From Teredinibacter franksiae (lineage in GTDB: Bacteria; Pseudomonadota; Gammaproteobacteria; Pseudomonadales; Cellvibrionaceae), in assembly GCF_014218805.1 (NCBI RefSeq), contig NZ_JACJUV010000001.1, positions 1,624,501 through 1,688,500 on the forward strand: 64,000 nucleotides of DNA, in the 5' to 3' direction. A program made the position numbers and the translations under genes. Shown here one piece after another: positions 1 to 8,813 of this stretch. The first letter of the stretch is position 1. Each line of letters begins with the position of its first letter. The notes beneath the pieces are model-generated. The model did not search any database. It was not told the origin of the DNA and was given only the letters and a program-made list of their open reading frames with translations.

Positions 1-1249
1 CGTTTAACTGATATATTCTCGCCTGTTGCCTGAAGTCATACACTCGATAGAGGCTGTAAGATCTTTCCCTTTCTTTGGAAAAAGCAACTTCATTTTCACT
101 GATAAAAAAGGGTTGGTATTTGCCGCTGTTAGTAGTTTTTACCTCAATAAATAACTCTTCGTCACACTCATGGTTAAAAGAACGAACATCATAGCCCAAA
201 CCATCACCCTGCTCGTTACTGCTCCACTCTACTTCTCTTGCGAGATCTTTACGACCAGCCTGTTCCAATCTGTAGCGCTCATATTCAATCACGAATGCCT
301 CGCCCCGCTTACCTAATTTACGATTGTTACATTCACGCTCGGTGTAATTAATTTTTCTAGCTAAGTATTGGCGCTTGGGCTCTTGAATGTTACAAATACG
401 CTCAGGCAGCTCTGGATCCAATACTGTAGCCCAATCAATCTGGGCGGGAAACTCTGGGATTAATACATCAGCTATCTGTGCAATATGCTCAATGTCAGAC
501 TCATGGGCAGCTATATGCGCCAACACAACCGATTTAAGCTGCTGCTGGTAGTTGAATGCAGGTTTATAGCCTTGGATATACGGTTGCCCCATGTCAATTA
601 ATACTGCACTAATATTTTGATGTTTGAACTCAATAGAACCTTCACTACGCTTATTGAGCCTGCGCATTAACCTTCTGCGATGCTCTGCCTTATTATATTT
701 TATGCCACCGATCTCTTTACTTAACATCACGAAATAATCTTGCACAATAGCTTCACATTCCAACCAATCCCAACCACTACCCACTTTAAGCAGTTCAGCA
801 CGCATTTGATTATCGATTTTTTTATTCAAGGATATTTTAAATAATTCTCTGACTACACCATTAGTCAACAGCTCAAACAATTCGTCATCCAGGTACGAAA
901 AAGAAATACATTCAATGATAGTGGACGAAAGATCGCTCATACTGAGACTGCTGTAAGCGTCAGCCTTACCCGGTTTGATATGGTGGTGCCAAAAGCCATT
1001 GTTTCGCAAATAAAAGAAAGGCACGTATGGATTGCTGTACTTACCGTGTCCGGTCAAGGCATTAAAGTGACGATTAAAGGCTGCGTTAAGCGCATGGTCA
1101 TAAGCTATACGGTTTTCAGAAATTAAACCGCACTCGATAAGATCAATAACCGCCAATAGCATGGCTACTTTTTCAAAAGTTTCTTCTTCATAGTTCACTG
1201 AGCTGAGTGCCAAGCTAGAAAACCTGTACTCGTAATCTAGCAAGCCCAT
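1..1249 (-). CDS. DUF3883-domain protein, partial at left edge (possible modified-DNA restriction factor)
   Basis: The reading frame starts at ATG 1249 and stays open to the window edge, giving about 416 visible residues, so the C-terminus is missing. From about residue 310 it shows a DUF3883 pattern: LGKRGEAFVIEYE, then a GYDVRSF segment, FIEVKTT, FFISENE and YSLYRVYDF. DUF3883 is a PD-(D/E)xK-like domain, and E plus VKTT fit its nuclease-like core. Residues 1-95 contain an NPYVPFFYLRNNGFWHHH block that resembles the phosphorothioate-DNA sulfur-binding domain of ScoMcrA-type type IV restriction enzymes. That second match is from memory and less sure. It lies beside two Fic genes in island-like DNA. 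Function in restriction or defence is inference. Confidence 0.72.
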   Translation of the reverse strand, partial: MGLLDYEYRFSSLALSSVNYEEETFEKVAMLLAVIDLIECGLISENRIAYDHALNAAFNRHFNALTGHGKYSNPYVPFFYLRNNGFWHHHIKPGKADAYSSLSMSDLSSTIIECISFSYLDDELFELLTNGVVRELFKISLNKKIDNQMRAELLKVGSGWDWLECEAIVQDYFVMLSKEIGGIKYNKAEHRRRLMRRLNKRSEGSIEFKHQNISAVLIDMGQPYIQGYKPAFNYQQQLKSVVLAHIAAHESDIEHIAQIADVLIPEFPAQIDWATVLDPELPERICNIQEPKRQYLARKINYTERECNNRKLGKRGEAFVIEYERYRLEQAGRKDLAREVEWSSNEQGDGLGYDVRSFNHECDEELFIEVKTTNSGKYQPFFISENEVAFSKERERSYSLYRVYDFRQQARIYQLN

Positions 1250-1379
1250 GACTGATTCCAATAAACAATTTTACTTGATGTCAACCACCAACATTGATGT
1301 TCACGCCCGAAGCTCCTTCGTAGAAAATGGTCTTCGTGGATGGTTTCTATTAAATCTTGTTCTTTCACGTTATTCTCTT

Positions 1380-1553
1380 TCTAAGAATTCACTAATTCAT
1401 ACCGTCCGGACTTGCTACTATCCACCACAATTAAAAATTCAACCTAGGGTGAATAAACCTCTCCCTTCCCTCCTACTGCTCGACTAACACGTCAATACTA
1501 ACCAGTTTTTTAAGGTATTCCGAGGCCGTCTTCCGCTTGGCAATGATATGCAT
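1380..1553 (-). pseudogene. Decayed 3' end of a third Fic gene
   Basis: Read on the minus strand this stretch encodes IAKRKTASEYLKKLVSI and then VLVEQ followed by a stop, next GRERF-IHP out of step, and finally a tail matching the last codons of the intact Fic gene at 3024-4157 (AKRQTASEYLKKLVSIGVLIEQ...GRERLFVHP). At least one nonsense change (Gln to TAG) and indels are visible, so it is a relic. Only the C-terminal winged-helix part remains. It probably comes from an old duplication of the Fic genes followed by decay, or a recombination scar between paralogues. Confidence 0.75.
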
Positions 1554-1598
1554 TTAAAGGGACAGCTTTATTATTAACTACCCACAAACCCTACTCTT

Positions 1599-2771
1599 TT
1601 ATCGTCGACCAAATAAAGCGAGATATTCGGTGAAATAGAACTGTCGGTTACGCCGCCCTCCAGTCAATTCGGTCAACACGCCATACTTTACAAAATCACT
1701 CACTAAAGCAGCCGCAGTATTTGTCTTAGTATTCAGCAGCGCAGCTACCTCTTTAATTGAGACCACGGGGTCTTGATAAAGGTGACGTATCAACGACTGC
1801 ACATTCTCTTGTCGGCGGGCACTAAAACGTAGCAAGACCTCTTGTTCCACTCGCAGCTTCAACGCCAAAATGTCTTTAAACACCTGAATGGAGTTTGCCG
1901 CCGTTTCAACGACACCATGCAAAAAGAATATCAACCACTGCTTTAACTGACCGGATTCACGAACGGCCATCAGGCAATCCACATACTGCGTTTTATTACG
2001 CTCAAAATAATCTGACAAATACAGGGCAGGTTTATTTAATAAACCAAAGCTTGCCAAGTAGAGCGTAATCATCAACCGACCCAAACGGCCATTACCATCT
2101 AAAAAGGGGTGTATGGTCTCAAATTGATAGTGCGCTATTGCAATTTTGATCAAATGAGGGGTTTTAAGCTCTTCATTGTGGAAAAACTTCTCCAGGTCGC
2201 TCATAAGATCAACGACTTCATTTTGATGCGGAGGGACAAAAATGGCGTTTTTCAAACTAACGCCAATCCAGTTTTGGCTATTGCGAAATTCACCGGGGTG
2301 CTTACCCTCGCCTCTTACTCCGGTCATTAGTATTTTATGGGTATATTTGAGTAAACGATTCGATAACGGCACGGTTTCCAATTGCTTTATAGCGTGATTA
2401 ATAGCCGAAATATAATTTTGTACCTCTTCCCAATCATCACGCTTTTCCGGATCAATATCCTGCTTGTCGAGCAGGGCGTCTTCTATTGTGGTGCGGGTAC
2501 CTTCTATTCGGCTGGACTGCGTGGCTTCTTTGGTGATGTGCATACGAATAAAGAAGTCTACATCGGGTATGAGTTGCGAGAAGGCATTTAACTCCCCCAA
2601 CATCCGGTCAGCCTCACTCAGTAGCTGCTGAATGTCGCCATCGGAAAAGACCCACGCATGATTAATGGGCTCAGGGGCAAAGCTCTTGTATTGGTATTGC
2701 TGCTTATAATTCCCAGCGTTGTAGTCGTTAACATCCATTCTTATGTCATTTTCCGTGTTTGTTTTCGACAT
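1599..2771 (-). CDS. Fic family protein (adenylyltransferase), class II
   Basis: A 390-residue Fic protein that probably transfers AMP from ATP to hydroxyl side chains of target proteins. The catalytic Fic motif HPFLDGNGRLGR sits near residue 220. An N-terminal inhibitory helix motif SSRIEGT sits near residue 85, whose Glu blocks ATP binding in class II Fic proteins. The N-terminal half matches the Fic/DOC N-terminal domain, and the C-terminal 90 residues look like a winged helix (VSIKEVAALLNTKTNTAAALVSDFVKYGVLTEL), suggesting DNA binding or autoregulation. It lies downstream of a second Fic gene on the same strand with a 250-base gap, so co-transcription is uncertain. The target is unknown. 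Confidence 0.9.
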   Translation of the reverse strand: MSKTNTENDIRMDVNDYNAGNYKQQYQYKSFAPEPINHAWVFSDGDIQQLLSEADRMLGELNAFSQLIPDVDFFIRMHITKEATQSSRIEGTRTTIEDALLDKQDIDPEKRDDWEEVQNYISAINHAIKQLETVPLSNRLLKYTHKILMTGVRGEGKHPGEFRNSQNWIGVSLKNAIFVPPHQNEVVDLMSDLEKFFHNEELKTPHLIKIAIAHYQFETIHPFLDGNGRLGRLMITLYLASFGLLNKPALYLSDYFERNKTQYVDCLMAVRESGQLKQWLIFFLHGVVETAANSIQVFKDILALKLRVEQEVLLRFSARRQENVQSLIRHLYQDPVVSIKEVAALLNTKTNTAAALVSDFVKYGVLTELTGGRRNRQFYFTEYLALFGRR

Positions 2772-3023
2772 TAGGTCGCTTCAATGTCGAAATGTATGCC
2801 TTAGTCAACCTTATGTCAAATTAGACGTTACTTTTCGACATAGTAGTTTTCTTATGTCAGAAACAATCTTAGGCTCGGATTTGGGGAGCTGGTTGGTGAT
2901 TACGCAAGTGGAAGCATGTGCGCTCATCAAAGGCCCCTTATCGATATTTAGGGTTAGCCCATTAGCCAATATGTAGATGGTTTCAAATAAACCTAGCTAC
3001 CGCTATTTCACGTTAACGGAACA

Positions 3024-4157
3024 CTAAGAATCCATTAATTCATACCGCTCAAATTCGTTACTGTCTGCGGTAATTAACTGAATCAACTTAGGATGAACAA
3101 ACAGCCGTTCTCTACCAAGTTGTTGTTCTATCAACACACCAATACTGACCAGTTTTTTCAGATATTCCGAAGCCGTCTGTCGCTTGGCAATATTGGCATC
3201 TACCAAGTTATTGATGCGGCAATAGGGTTGCTCAAAAATCGTATCAATCAGCTCACGGCTATATATTTTAGGTAACTGCTCCCGCACATAATCGGCGGTG
3301 TGGTCTGCCAGCTTACGAATACTAATAATTTTCTGTGTTGTCCATTGCGCTGTGCTTTCTACCGCTTGCAGCATATAGAGCAGCCAAGGTTCCCATGCCT
3401 GCTCGCGAGTCACTGTGAGTAGATTGCTATAGTACTGGCTTTTGTTAGCGATGATGTAACGGCTTAAGTACAAAATCGGCAGGTTAAGCAATCTTTCCTG
3501 CACTAGGTACAGGATATTCAAAATTCTCCCGGTGCGACCATTACCATCGGTGAAGGGATGAATTGCCTCAAACTGATAGTGCATCACTGCCATACGTATG
3601 AGAGGGTCTAGCTCCGGGTGTTCATAGAGCAATTTCTCCCAGTTGCTTAGCAGGTCACGAAGCACTTTTTCACCTTCAGGAGGTGTATAAATGATCTCGC
3701 CAGTTTTATCATTCGCCAGCTCTTTGTTTACAAGTACAGTGCCAGGGACTTTGCCCACGCTCATATCGATACCTTTAATCTGGCTGCAGATGGACTCTGC
3801 CATATTGGTATTGATGGGGCGCTTTGATAACGCCTGCCAGCCTTCATATAAGGCTCTGCGATAGCGCAAGGCCTCCTTAGTCGCTAAATCTGCGTGGGCA
3901 TCATCGCCATCGGCAAATTGAAAAAGTTTATCTGTGGTCGTGACGATATTCTCTATTTCAGAGCTATCTTTGGCCTCTAATAATGGCAAAGTGTTGATCA
4001 ACATCGCCTGATTGGGAATTAATTCAGCTGCTTGCTTAAGCTCTGCCAATGCGGCTCTGGCTTCAATGCAGCATTTTAAGACCGCCCTGGTTTCCAGCTC
4101 GATGGCTGGGGGCAATAGGGGAAGATCGTTATACGGCTTTTCGGGGTGCCGGCTCAT
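3024..4157 (-). CDS. Fic family protein (adenylyltransferase), class II, SoFic-like
   Basis: A 377-residue Fic protein. The active-site motif HPFTDGNGRTGR lies near residue 198, with the catalytic His and the Asp/Asn/Arg set intact. The inhibitory helix motif SSEIENIVTT lies near residue 64 and is the form seen in the Shewanella SoFic group, which has about the same length. The C-terminus carries a winged-helix segment (AKRQTASEYLKKLVSIGVLIEQ). A decayed copy of this C-terminus lies at 1380-1553, so this gene, rather than the 390-residue Fic, was the duplicated template. It is probably regulated by its own inhibitory helix. The substrate cannot be told from sequence. Confidence 0.9.
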   Translation of the reverse strand: MSRHPEKPYNDLPLLPPAIELETRAVLKCCIEARAALAELKQAAELIPNQAMLINTLPLLEAKDSSEIENIVTTTDKLFQFADGDDAHADLATKEALRYRRALYEGWQALSKRPINTNMAESICSQIKGIDMSVGKVPGTVLVNKELANDKTGEIIYTPPEGEKVLRDLLSNWEKLLYEHPELDPLIRMAVMHYQFEAIHPFTDGNGRTGRILNILYLVQERLLNLPILYLSRYIIANKSQYYSNLLTVTREQAWEPWLLYMLQAVESTAQWTTQKIISIRKLADHTADYVREQLPKIYSRELIDTIFEQPYCRINNLVDANIAKRQTASEYLKKLVSIGVLIEQQLGRERLFVHPKLIQLITADSNEFERYELMDS

Positions 4158-4448
4158 ATGTTTGCAAATTCTACTTTTGTCGACATGTTATGAGCTTATG
4201 TCGACAGCATCGACACGTCAAGACAATGTGTCTATATTATTAAAATATGCAAACATATGTGTATAGCTCATAATAAATGCGGCTTTTTTTGCGAAAAAAA
4301 GAATTGTTAAGTTTTGAACCAAAACTACCTTATCGACCCTCACAAGACTGAAGAGCAATTCTATTCATGTAACACTGAAAGTAACACCCTTAAAATTAGA
4401 TCTTTAAAAAAACCAATGTAATCAAATAGATAACAAAGAATTAAAAGT

Positions 4449-4465
4449 TCTCTTCTGGGCACCAA
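4449..4465 (+). other. tRNA-Phe 3'-end-like sequence, candidate att site
   Basis: The short sequence TCTTCTGGGCACCA equals the 3' acceptor strand, discriminator and CCA expected for a gammaproteobacterial tRNA-Phe, but no T-arm or rest of a tRNA precedes it. A terminator follows within 10 bases. This is what the far end of an island integrated into a tRNA gene looks like. The island would lie to the left (Fic and DUF3883 genes), and no integrase is visible in the window. Confidence 0.4.
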
Positions 4466-4470
4466 ATTTT

Positions 4471-4505
4471 AAAAAGGCCGATCATCGCTGATCGGCCTTT
4501 TTTAT
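4471..4505 (-). terminator. Rho-independent terminator
   Basis: AAAAAGGCCGATCA, a CGC loop, then TGATCGGCCTTTTTT form a perfect stem with T runs on both strands. It lies about 50 bases after the stop of the minus-strand lipoprotein gene at 4556 and could also have ended an ancestral tRNA transcript from the plus strand. Confidence 0.85.
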
Positions 4506-4555
4506 TTCTACCCTTACTAAAACTACGCTTTAGTCGCTACACAATACCGGCAGCG

Positions 4556-5404
4556 CTACTGCACGCGCATATCATCACCCACTCTAAACAATTCTAGCTG
4601 CTCTCCCGAATGCATGAGAAAACCAGCATTCGCCATTTCATCCGCCTCTGCACGCCTACGCACCTTTTTGTCATTACCGCTTTGATGAGTAAGAACCCTG
4701 TATTTAACTTCCAAATTAGATTCCGATTTAGGTGCCAATTCAGACTCCATGTCACTCTCAAAGCTACTGGTAAACTGCAAATCAATGTCGCCTTGCTGGA
4801 CATACCCATCGGGCTCTAGGGCAAAGAGAACATTATAGCTATCGACACAAAACTCAAAATTTAACTGGCGCAAACCACCCCAATGATCAGTCATGGCCAT
4901 ATGTACCGAGATTCCATTAAATTGCTTTGTTTGCTGCTCGCCCGGTTTAATCGCCGGGAAAAAAACTCGCTCAAGAGCGGGGGTAAATTCAGACGAGAGA
5001 GCCATTAGAGCGCCGTAAACTGTTTGGTTAGTGACTACCTGAGCATGAGGGTTGTTTTCTATCGCGCTTAACAGCAACACAGGATCGAAATGCCCCCTAT
5101 GGGAGTGAGTAACAAGGAACAAATCGATACGGTTGTACGGTGCCTCACCCTTCGCAATGCGCGCACGCACTTCTTCAGAGGGAACAGTCACTTCAAACGT
5201 CTCAACAAAATTGTCGAAGGCAGCATCCACCATAATTTTCTTGTTTTCAGTTTCAATTAAATACCCCGATGAACCGATATAAGTAATAGTTAACCCCGAC
5301 CTTGAAGCTTCACCCGTATTTTTCGGCATTTTCATCTGGCTGCTGCACCCCACCCCCCCAGCCAAAATCCCCAACATCACCCCAGCTACACCAAATAATT
5401 TCAT
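4556..5404 (-). CDS. Metallo-beta-lactamase-fold lipoprotein
   Basis: A 282-residue product if translation starts at the internal Met (MKLFGVAGVMLGILAGGVGC), which gives a lipoprotein-type signal peptide; the longer frame up to 5515 adds 37 residues with no secretion signal. The body follows the MBL fold: an ITYIGSSGYLIET strand, an IMVDAAF strand and the motif THSHRGHFDP near residue 100. The canonical HxHxDH has Gly in place of the metal-binding Asp, so metal binding or catalysis may be changed. It resembles UlaG-like MBL proteins. The signal-peptide codons contain a run of seven G. No partner genes suggest a pathway, and it ends in a strong terminator. Confidence 0.75.
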   Translation of the reverse strand: MKLFGVAGVMLGILAGGVGCSSQMKMPKNTGEASRSGLTITYIGSSGYLIETENKKIMVDAAFDNFVETFEVTVPSEEVRARIAKGEAPYNRIDLFLVTHSHRGHFDPVLLLSAIENNPHAQVVTNQTVYGALMALSSEFTPALERVFFPAIKPGEQQTKQFNGISVHMAMTDHWGGLRQLNFEFCVDSYNVLFALEPDGYVQQGDIDLQFTSSFESDMESELAPKSESNLEVKYRVLTHQSGNDKKVRRRAEADEMANAGFLMHSGEQLELFRVGDDMRVQ

Positions 5405-5841
5405 AACACCGCGCCCAATTAGATCGAGACAATTACCCATAAAACAGCTGAACAAACTAACATTCAAACTTTGTAGAAAACCCGTAGTATCGGCCATACG
5501 TAGGTCAAACTCCATTCATCCGGGAAACGGTTGAGGCACAAATAATAACTTCAATATATTCAGCCTAAGAGCTTCACTTACACCCAACCTTTCATTCCGT
5601 TTTCCATAGTGTTACTTACCAAGAGACGACCGACTATTTTCTAAAAGGCGCCTCTATTATCCCACCATATTTCGGTTAACGTGCACAGTCGGCGGAGACT
5701 CCATTTCCCACAAACCACCAAGCATATGCCGATATTGAAAATACTTTGACGCCCTAGGGGGTAACATGGAGCAAGCAAACACCCAACACCTCGGGCCACA
5801 GCACACCCTAAGAAATTCATTCACTCTCCCGGCAAGCGGTC
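5405..5841. other. Intergenic region, no gene seen
   Basis: Divergent spacer between the MBL lipoprotein and the PEP-mutase-family gene. It presumably holds both promoters. No convincing ORF, RNA or repeat was seen. Confidence 0.5.
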
Positions 5842-6675
5842 ATGACACCACTCAACCAAAAAGCGCAGATATTTCACGCACTTCACCACAATCAAGATAT
5901 GCTTGTTCTGGCAAATATTTGGGACCCCATTAGTGCGCTAATTGTCGCCAAAGCCGGGGCAAAAGCCATTGCTACAGCGAGCGCTGCCATGGCAGAAGCA
6001 CTGGGCTACCCTGACGGAGAGCAAATACCTAAAGACGAAATGCTCGGTGCAATAGCGCGTATAGCGCGAGTAGTCACATTACCGCTAACCGTCGATATAG
6101 AGCGCGGCTACGGCGAGACAAAGAGCGCCCTGCAAGACACCATTGAACGCCTGATAGACATGGGCGTTTGTGGCATTAATATTGAAGATAGCCTTGTAGA
6201 AGGCGGTGAATTACGAAAGCCTTCCGATCAAGCTTTACGTATAGAAACCGTACGCGAAACAGCCAAAAAACTTGGAGTAAACCTGTTTATAAACGCTCGC
6301 ATAGATTGCTTTTTACAAAAGGGAATTCCACAGGCGGAGGCAATTACTGATACCCTCTTACGGGCAAAAGCCTATGAAAAAGCCGGTTGCAATGGTGTTT
6401 TCCCCGTAGGCGTTCACGATTTACCTATAATTCAACAATTACGAACAAGCATCAAGCTACCCCTCAACCTGATACACATCCCAACCATGACCACCCTGCA
6501 ACAACTACAGGCAGCCGCCGTTGATCGTGTTAGCGTTGGCCCATTTTTCATGCGCGCAAGCATGGCAAGCGTACAAAATATTGCCGACCAATTACTTATG
6601 AACGCCGACGCCACGCCACTGGAAATTGCCATGGATAAGCAATTTTCACTCAAAGCGTTATTGGTCAATCCTTAG
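5842..6675 (+). CDS. Isocitrate lyase/PEP mutase family protein
   Basis: A 277-residue TIM-barrel enzyme of the PEP mutase/isocitrate lyase superfamily. Diagnostic pieces are ANIWDPISALIV near residue 30, ATASAAMAEALGYPDG, VDIERGYG around residue 92 (metal-binding acidic residues), GINIEDS near residue 117 and FINARID near residue 150. The family cleaves or rearranges C-C or C-P bonds of 2-oxo-acid-like substrates, as in 2-methylisocitrate lyase, oxaloacetate decarboxylase and PEP mutase. The catalytic-loop KKCGH signature of true isocitrate and methylisocitrate lyases is not seen, so it belongs to the broad short subgroup of unknown substrate. It stands alone, with no phosphonate genes nearby. 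Confidence 0.82.
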   Translation: MTPLNQKAQIFHALHHNQDMLVLANIWDPISALIVAKAGAKAIATASAAMAEALGYPDGEQIPKDEMLGAIARIARVVTLPLTVDIERGYGETKSALQDTIERLIDMGVCGINIEDSLVEGGELRKPSDQALRIETVRETAKKLGVNLFINARIDCFLQKGIPQAEAITDTLLRAKAYEKAGCNGVFPVGVHDLPIIQQLRTSIKLPLNLIHIPTMTTLQQLQAAAVDRVSVGPFFMRASMASVQNIADQLLMNADATPLEIAMDKQFSLKALLVNP

Positions 6676-6799
6676 GGCGCCCAAACCACAATTTTCAATA
6701 GCGCACCGAAGCCGTATTATTTACACGTATAGCTGCATCTATTACGGGTGGAGCCAACACTCCATAAGTACATTTTTCCCGCTGATTCTATAGGCCAGG

Positions 6800-7240
6800 C
6801 TATTCGATAGGTTTTGGCATTGAGTGTCCATTTGGTATATGCGCAACCACCTCCAATTCCAGCCAGGCTTTATTTCCAGTGTGCTGAACCTCTATCCACA
6901 CGGCAGCGGGCAGATTTTTACCGTAGTAGCGTTTTCGAATGTGGGTATTACGGCGTAAGGCTGGTAGGTCATTGCTGTAGATCTTTTCTTTAATGACATG
7001 CTCTGCCGTCAAACCAAATGAATCAAGAATTAAATGCAACTGCGTAACAGCCGAATCCAGCGCACCACCCATAGTCTCCGCTTCGCCAATAATACCCGAC
7101 AAATACAACGTATCGTTTACCGCAACCGCTTGCGAGTAGCCTATCTTCGTCTGCCACTCATCATGACCATAGCGCTTAATGTCACTTGCGAATGTAATAG
7201 TCGAAAACAATAGAACCAGTAGCAACATGTATTTATTCAT
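6800..7240 (-). CDS. Exported RidA/YjgF-family protein
   Basis: A 146-residue protein starting at ATG 7240, preceded by GGAG; the frame is open upstream to 7522 but that part looks non-coding. It starts with a Sec signal peptide (MNKYMLLLVLLFSTITFA) and then a RidA fold: GYSQAVAVNDTLYLSGIIG, VTQLHLILDSFGL and WLELEVVAHIP at the end. Cytosolic RidA deaminases have a conserved Arg in the P-A-R-S/C segment; here the matching place reads LPAAVWIEV, so the imine-hydrolysing Arg is absent. With the signal peptide this argues against the usual 2-iminoacid deaminase role. Function unknown. Confidence 0.8.
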   Translation of the reverse strand: MNKYMLLLVLLFSTITFASDIKRYGHDEWQTKIGYSQAVAVNDTLYLSGIIGEAETMGGALDSAVTQLHLILDSFGLTAEHVIKEKIYSNDLPALRRNTHIRKRYYGKNLPAAVWIEVQHTGNKAWLELEVVAHIPNGHSMPKPIE

Positions 7241-7569
7241 AATACGAAACTCCGCAATACCAGACACCCCCGTAAATATTACGCCAGTAAAACTAATCAG
7301 AATGTGAAATAACATTGACCCAATTGGTACCCACATCCGTACTGGCACTGAGGCGCTATCATAAACTTCAACCAAGAGGAGGCTTACGCTAGCCACCGAG
7401 GCGCCCACGCCTCCATAAGCTTTTGCCCGCAAAGAGCTATAGGGTACCCCTATTAATGGCTTTTTGAGTCGATAGCCCGCGGTAACCCTATACTTCCTCG
7501 CCCCTTCAAAAACTGCTAGCATGCGCGCGCCACGGGCAATCGAATTAACTTTTTAAAGGCCAAATCACC
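7241..7569. other. Intergenic region, no gene seen
   Basis: Divergent spacer between the RidA-like gene and yggL. Nothing beyond likely promoters was recognised. Confidence 0.45.
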
Positions 7570-7908
7570 ATGAGCAACGAAATAGTCAGAAGCCGTCGTC
7601 TCCGTAAAAAACTATACTTGGACGAATTTGCCATTTTGGGCTTTGAATTCACGTGTAAAATCGTAGAAGTATCAGAGCAAGAATACGATGCTTTTTTTAA
7701 CGCCTTAGCCGACCAAATGGAAGAGCGAGATTTATTTCTGAGCATTGATGGCCAAAACAACCACTTTGAAGGTTTTGTTACCTCGGGTGAGCGCTACGGA
7801 TCTGCCAGCGAAGATGACCGCAAAGCAATAGAGAAAACATTAACGGCCTCCACTATCGTTTCCGATGTGGTGGTGGGGCCTCTGGTGGATGCTTTTTACG
7901 AAATCTAA
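7570..7908 (+). CDS. yggL: YggL family 50S ribosome-binding protein
   Basis: A 112-residue protein with the hallmark start SRRLRKKLYLDEFAILGFEF, as in YggL (DUF469). It then has a short alpha/beta body with FFNALADQMEERDLFLSIDG and a VGPLVDAFYEI ending. YggL binds the large ribosomal subunit and is a small basic-to-acidic gammaproteobacterial protein of about this length. AAAGG lies at good spacing before the ATG. It converges on the GreA/B-like gene, and the two share a bidirectional terminator. Confidence 0.85.
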   Translation: MSNEIVRSRRLRKKLYLDEFAILGFEFTCKIVEVSEQEYDAFFNALADQMEERDLFLSIDGQNNHFEGFVTSGERYGSASEDDRKAIEKTLTASTIVSDVVVGPLVDAFYEI

Positions 7909-7926
7909 TTCCCCTAGGCGTTACCT

Positions 7927-7949
7927 AAGGGCCGCTACAAGGCCCTTTT
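7927..7949. terminator. Bidirectional terminator
   Basis: AAGGGCC GCTACAA GGCCCTTTT hairpin between converging yggL and the GreA/B-like gene. Confidence 0.75.
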
Positions 7950-7952
7950 GAA

Positions 7953-8429
7953 TTACTCAATAGCCACAACACTGAAAGACTCCCTGCGCTGGTTAATCTG
8001 CCAGACCACATCATCGCCAACGCATTTCCCCATTAACACCTGCCCCAAAGGGGTAGCCGGCGTAATAACCTGTATGCGCCCCAGCTCACTATCAATACCC
8101 AAGCCTCCAGCCGCCGGCCCTATAAATAAGCGCCGCTGCTGCTGTTGATCATCCGCTATGCAAATCAGTGCGCCCAACTGAATAGTGGCGTCTGCATTAA
8201 ACAGAGGACGCTGGAAATGCTGGTAGACCGCGATGGATTGCTGTAATTCGGCAATACGCATGGATTGTCCGTGGGCCAAATAGGCTGCCTCTACGGCGAG
8301 GGTGTCATACTTATTGTCGGCAATATTTTCAGCATGGGTAGCACTGTCGTGCGCCTGCTTGCCGGCGGCGACAGCCGTGCTAAGCTCACGCTGTAGGTGT
8401 TCAATAATGGCGCAAACTAAATAATGCAT
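7953..8429 (-). CDS. GreA/GreB family transcript cleavage-like factor
   Basis: A 158-residue protein. The N-terminal half is helical with HDSATHAENIADNKYDTLAVEAAYLAHGQS, the pattern of the Gre coiled-coil domain tip (acidic/NKYDT). The C-terminal half (about residues 85-158) fits the FKBP-like GreA/GreB C-terminal domain, ending in TPATPLGQVLMGKCVGDDVVW. Gre factors enter the RNA polymerase secondary channel and stimulate transcript cleavage in stalled complexes. This subgroup is shorter and more divergent than GreA or GreB, so it may be a Gre-like regulator such as Rnk or a paralogue. It is a single gene. Confidence 0.75.
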   Translation of the reverse strand: MHYLVCAIIEHLQRELSTAVAAGKQAHDSATHAENIADNKYDTLAVEAAYLAHGQSMRIAELQQSIAVYQHFQRPLFNADATIQLGALICIADDQQQQRRLFIGPAAGGLGIDSELGRIQVITPATPLGQVLMGKCVGDDVVWQINQRRESFSVVAIE

Positions 8430-8754
8430 AGTGAAGACTGGGTAATAGCGGTAGTAGTGCTGTCCATAATAGCTGATGCATAAGGCCTTTGACGAACCAA
8501 TAAAGTTATACGAGATAGCGCTAGTAATGCCAACTGGATAGCCAAAACATTAATTCTATACATGTTACTCCAAGGGTATATTTATTCGAAAGAGCGGAAA
8601 ATGCTTGGAACCAATTGTAAAAACGCCTTCAATTGGCCTAGCAGTACACGCTACACCCAATTTCCATACAGAGCCTTTACAGCAGCGCCTAAATACTCGA
8701 CTAAACTCCAATGATCTCTAGGAGATTCAAATACTTCATTGGTCACCATATTCA
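8430..8754. other. Intergenic region, no gene seen
   Basis: Upstream region of the Gre-like gene. No ORF, RNA or repeat could be supported. Confidence 0.4.
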
Positions 8755-8786
8755 AAAAAGGCCAATCAGTTGATCAGCCTTTTATT
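8755..8786 (-). terminator. Terminator of the mipA-rstAB-like operon
   Basis: AAAAAAGGC and GCCTTTTA flank a partly paired ATCA/TGAT core. It lies just after the sensor kinase stop on the minus strand. Confidence 0.65.
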
Positions 8787-8813
8787 ATGCGTTGCAAATA
8801 TTCCCTCACGCCT

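Noticed and set aside
7241..7522. Extension of the RidA-like frame
   Set aside because: No ribosome site or family match; the signal peptide begins at 7240.
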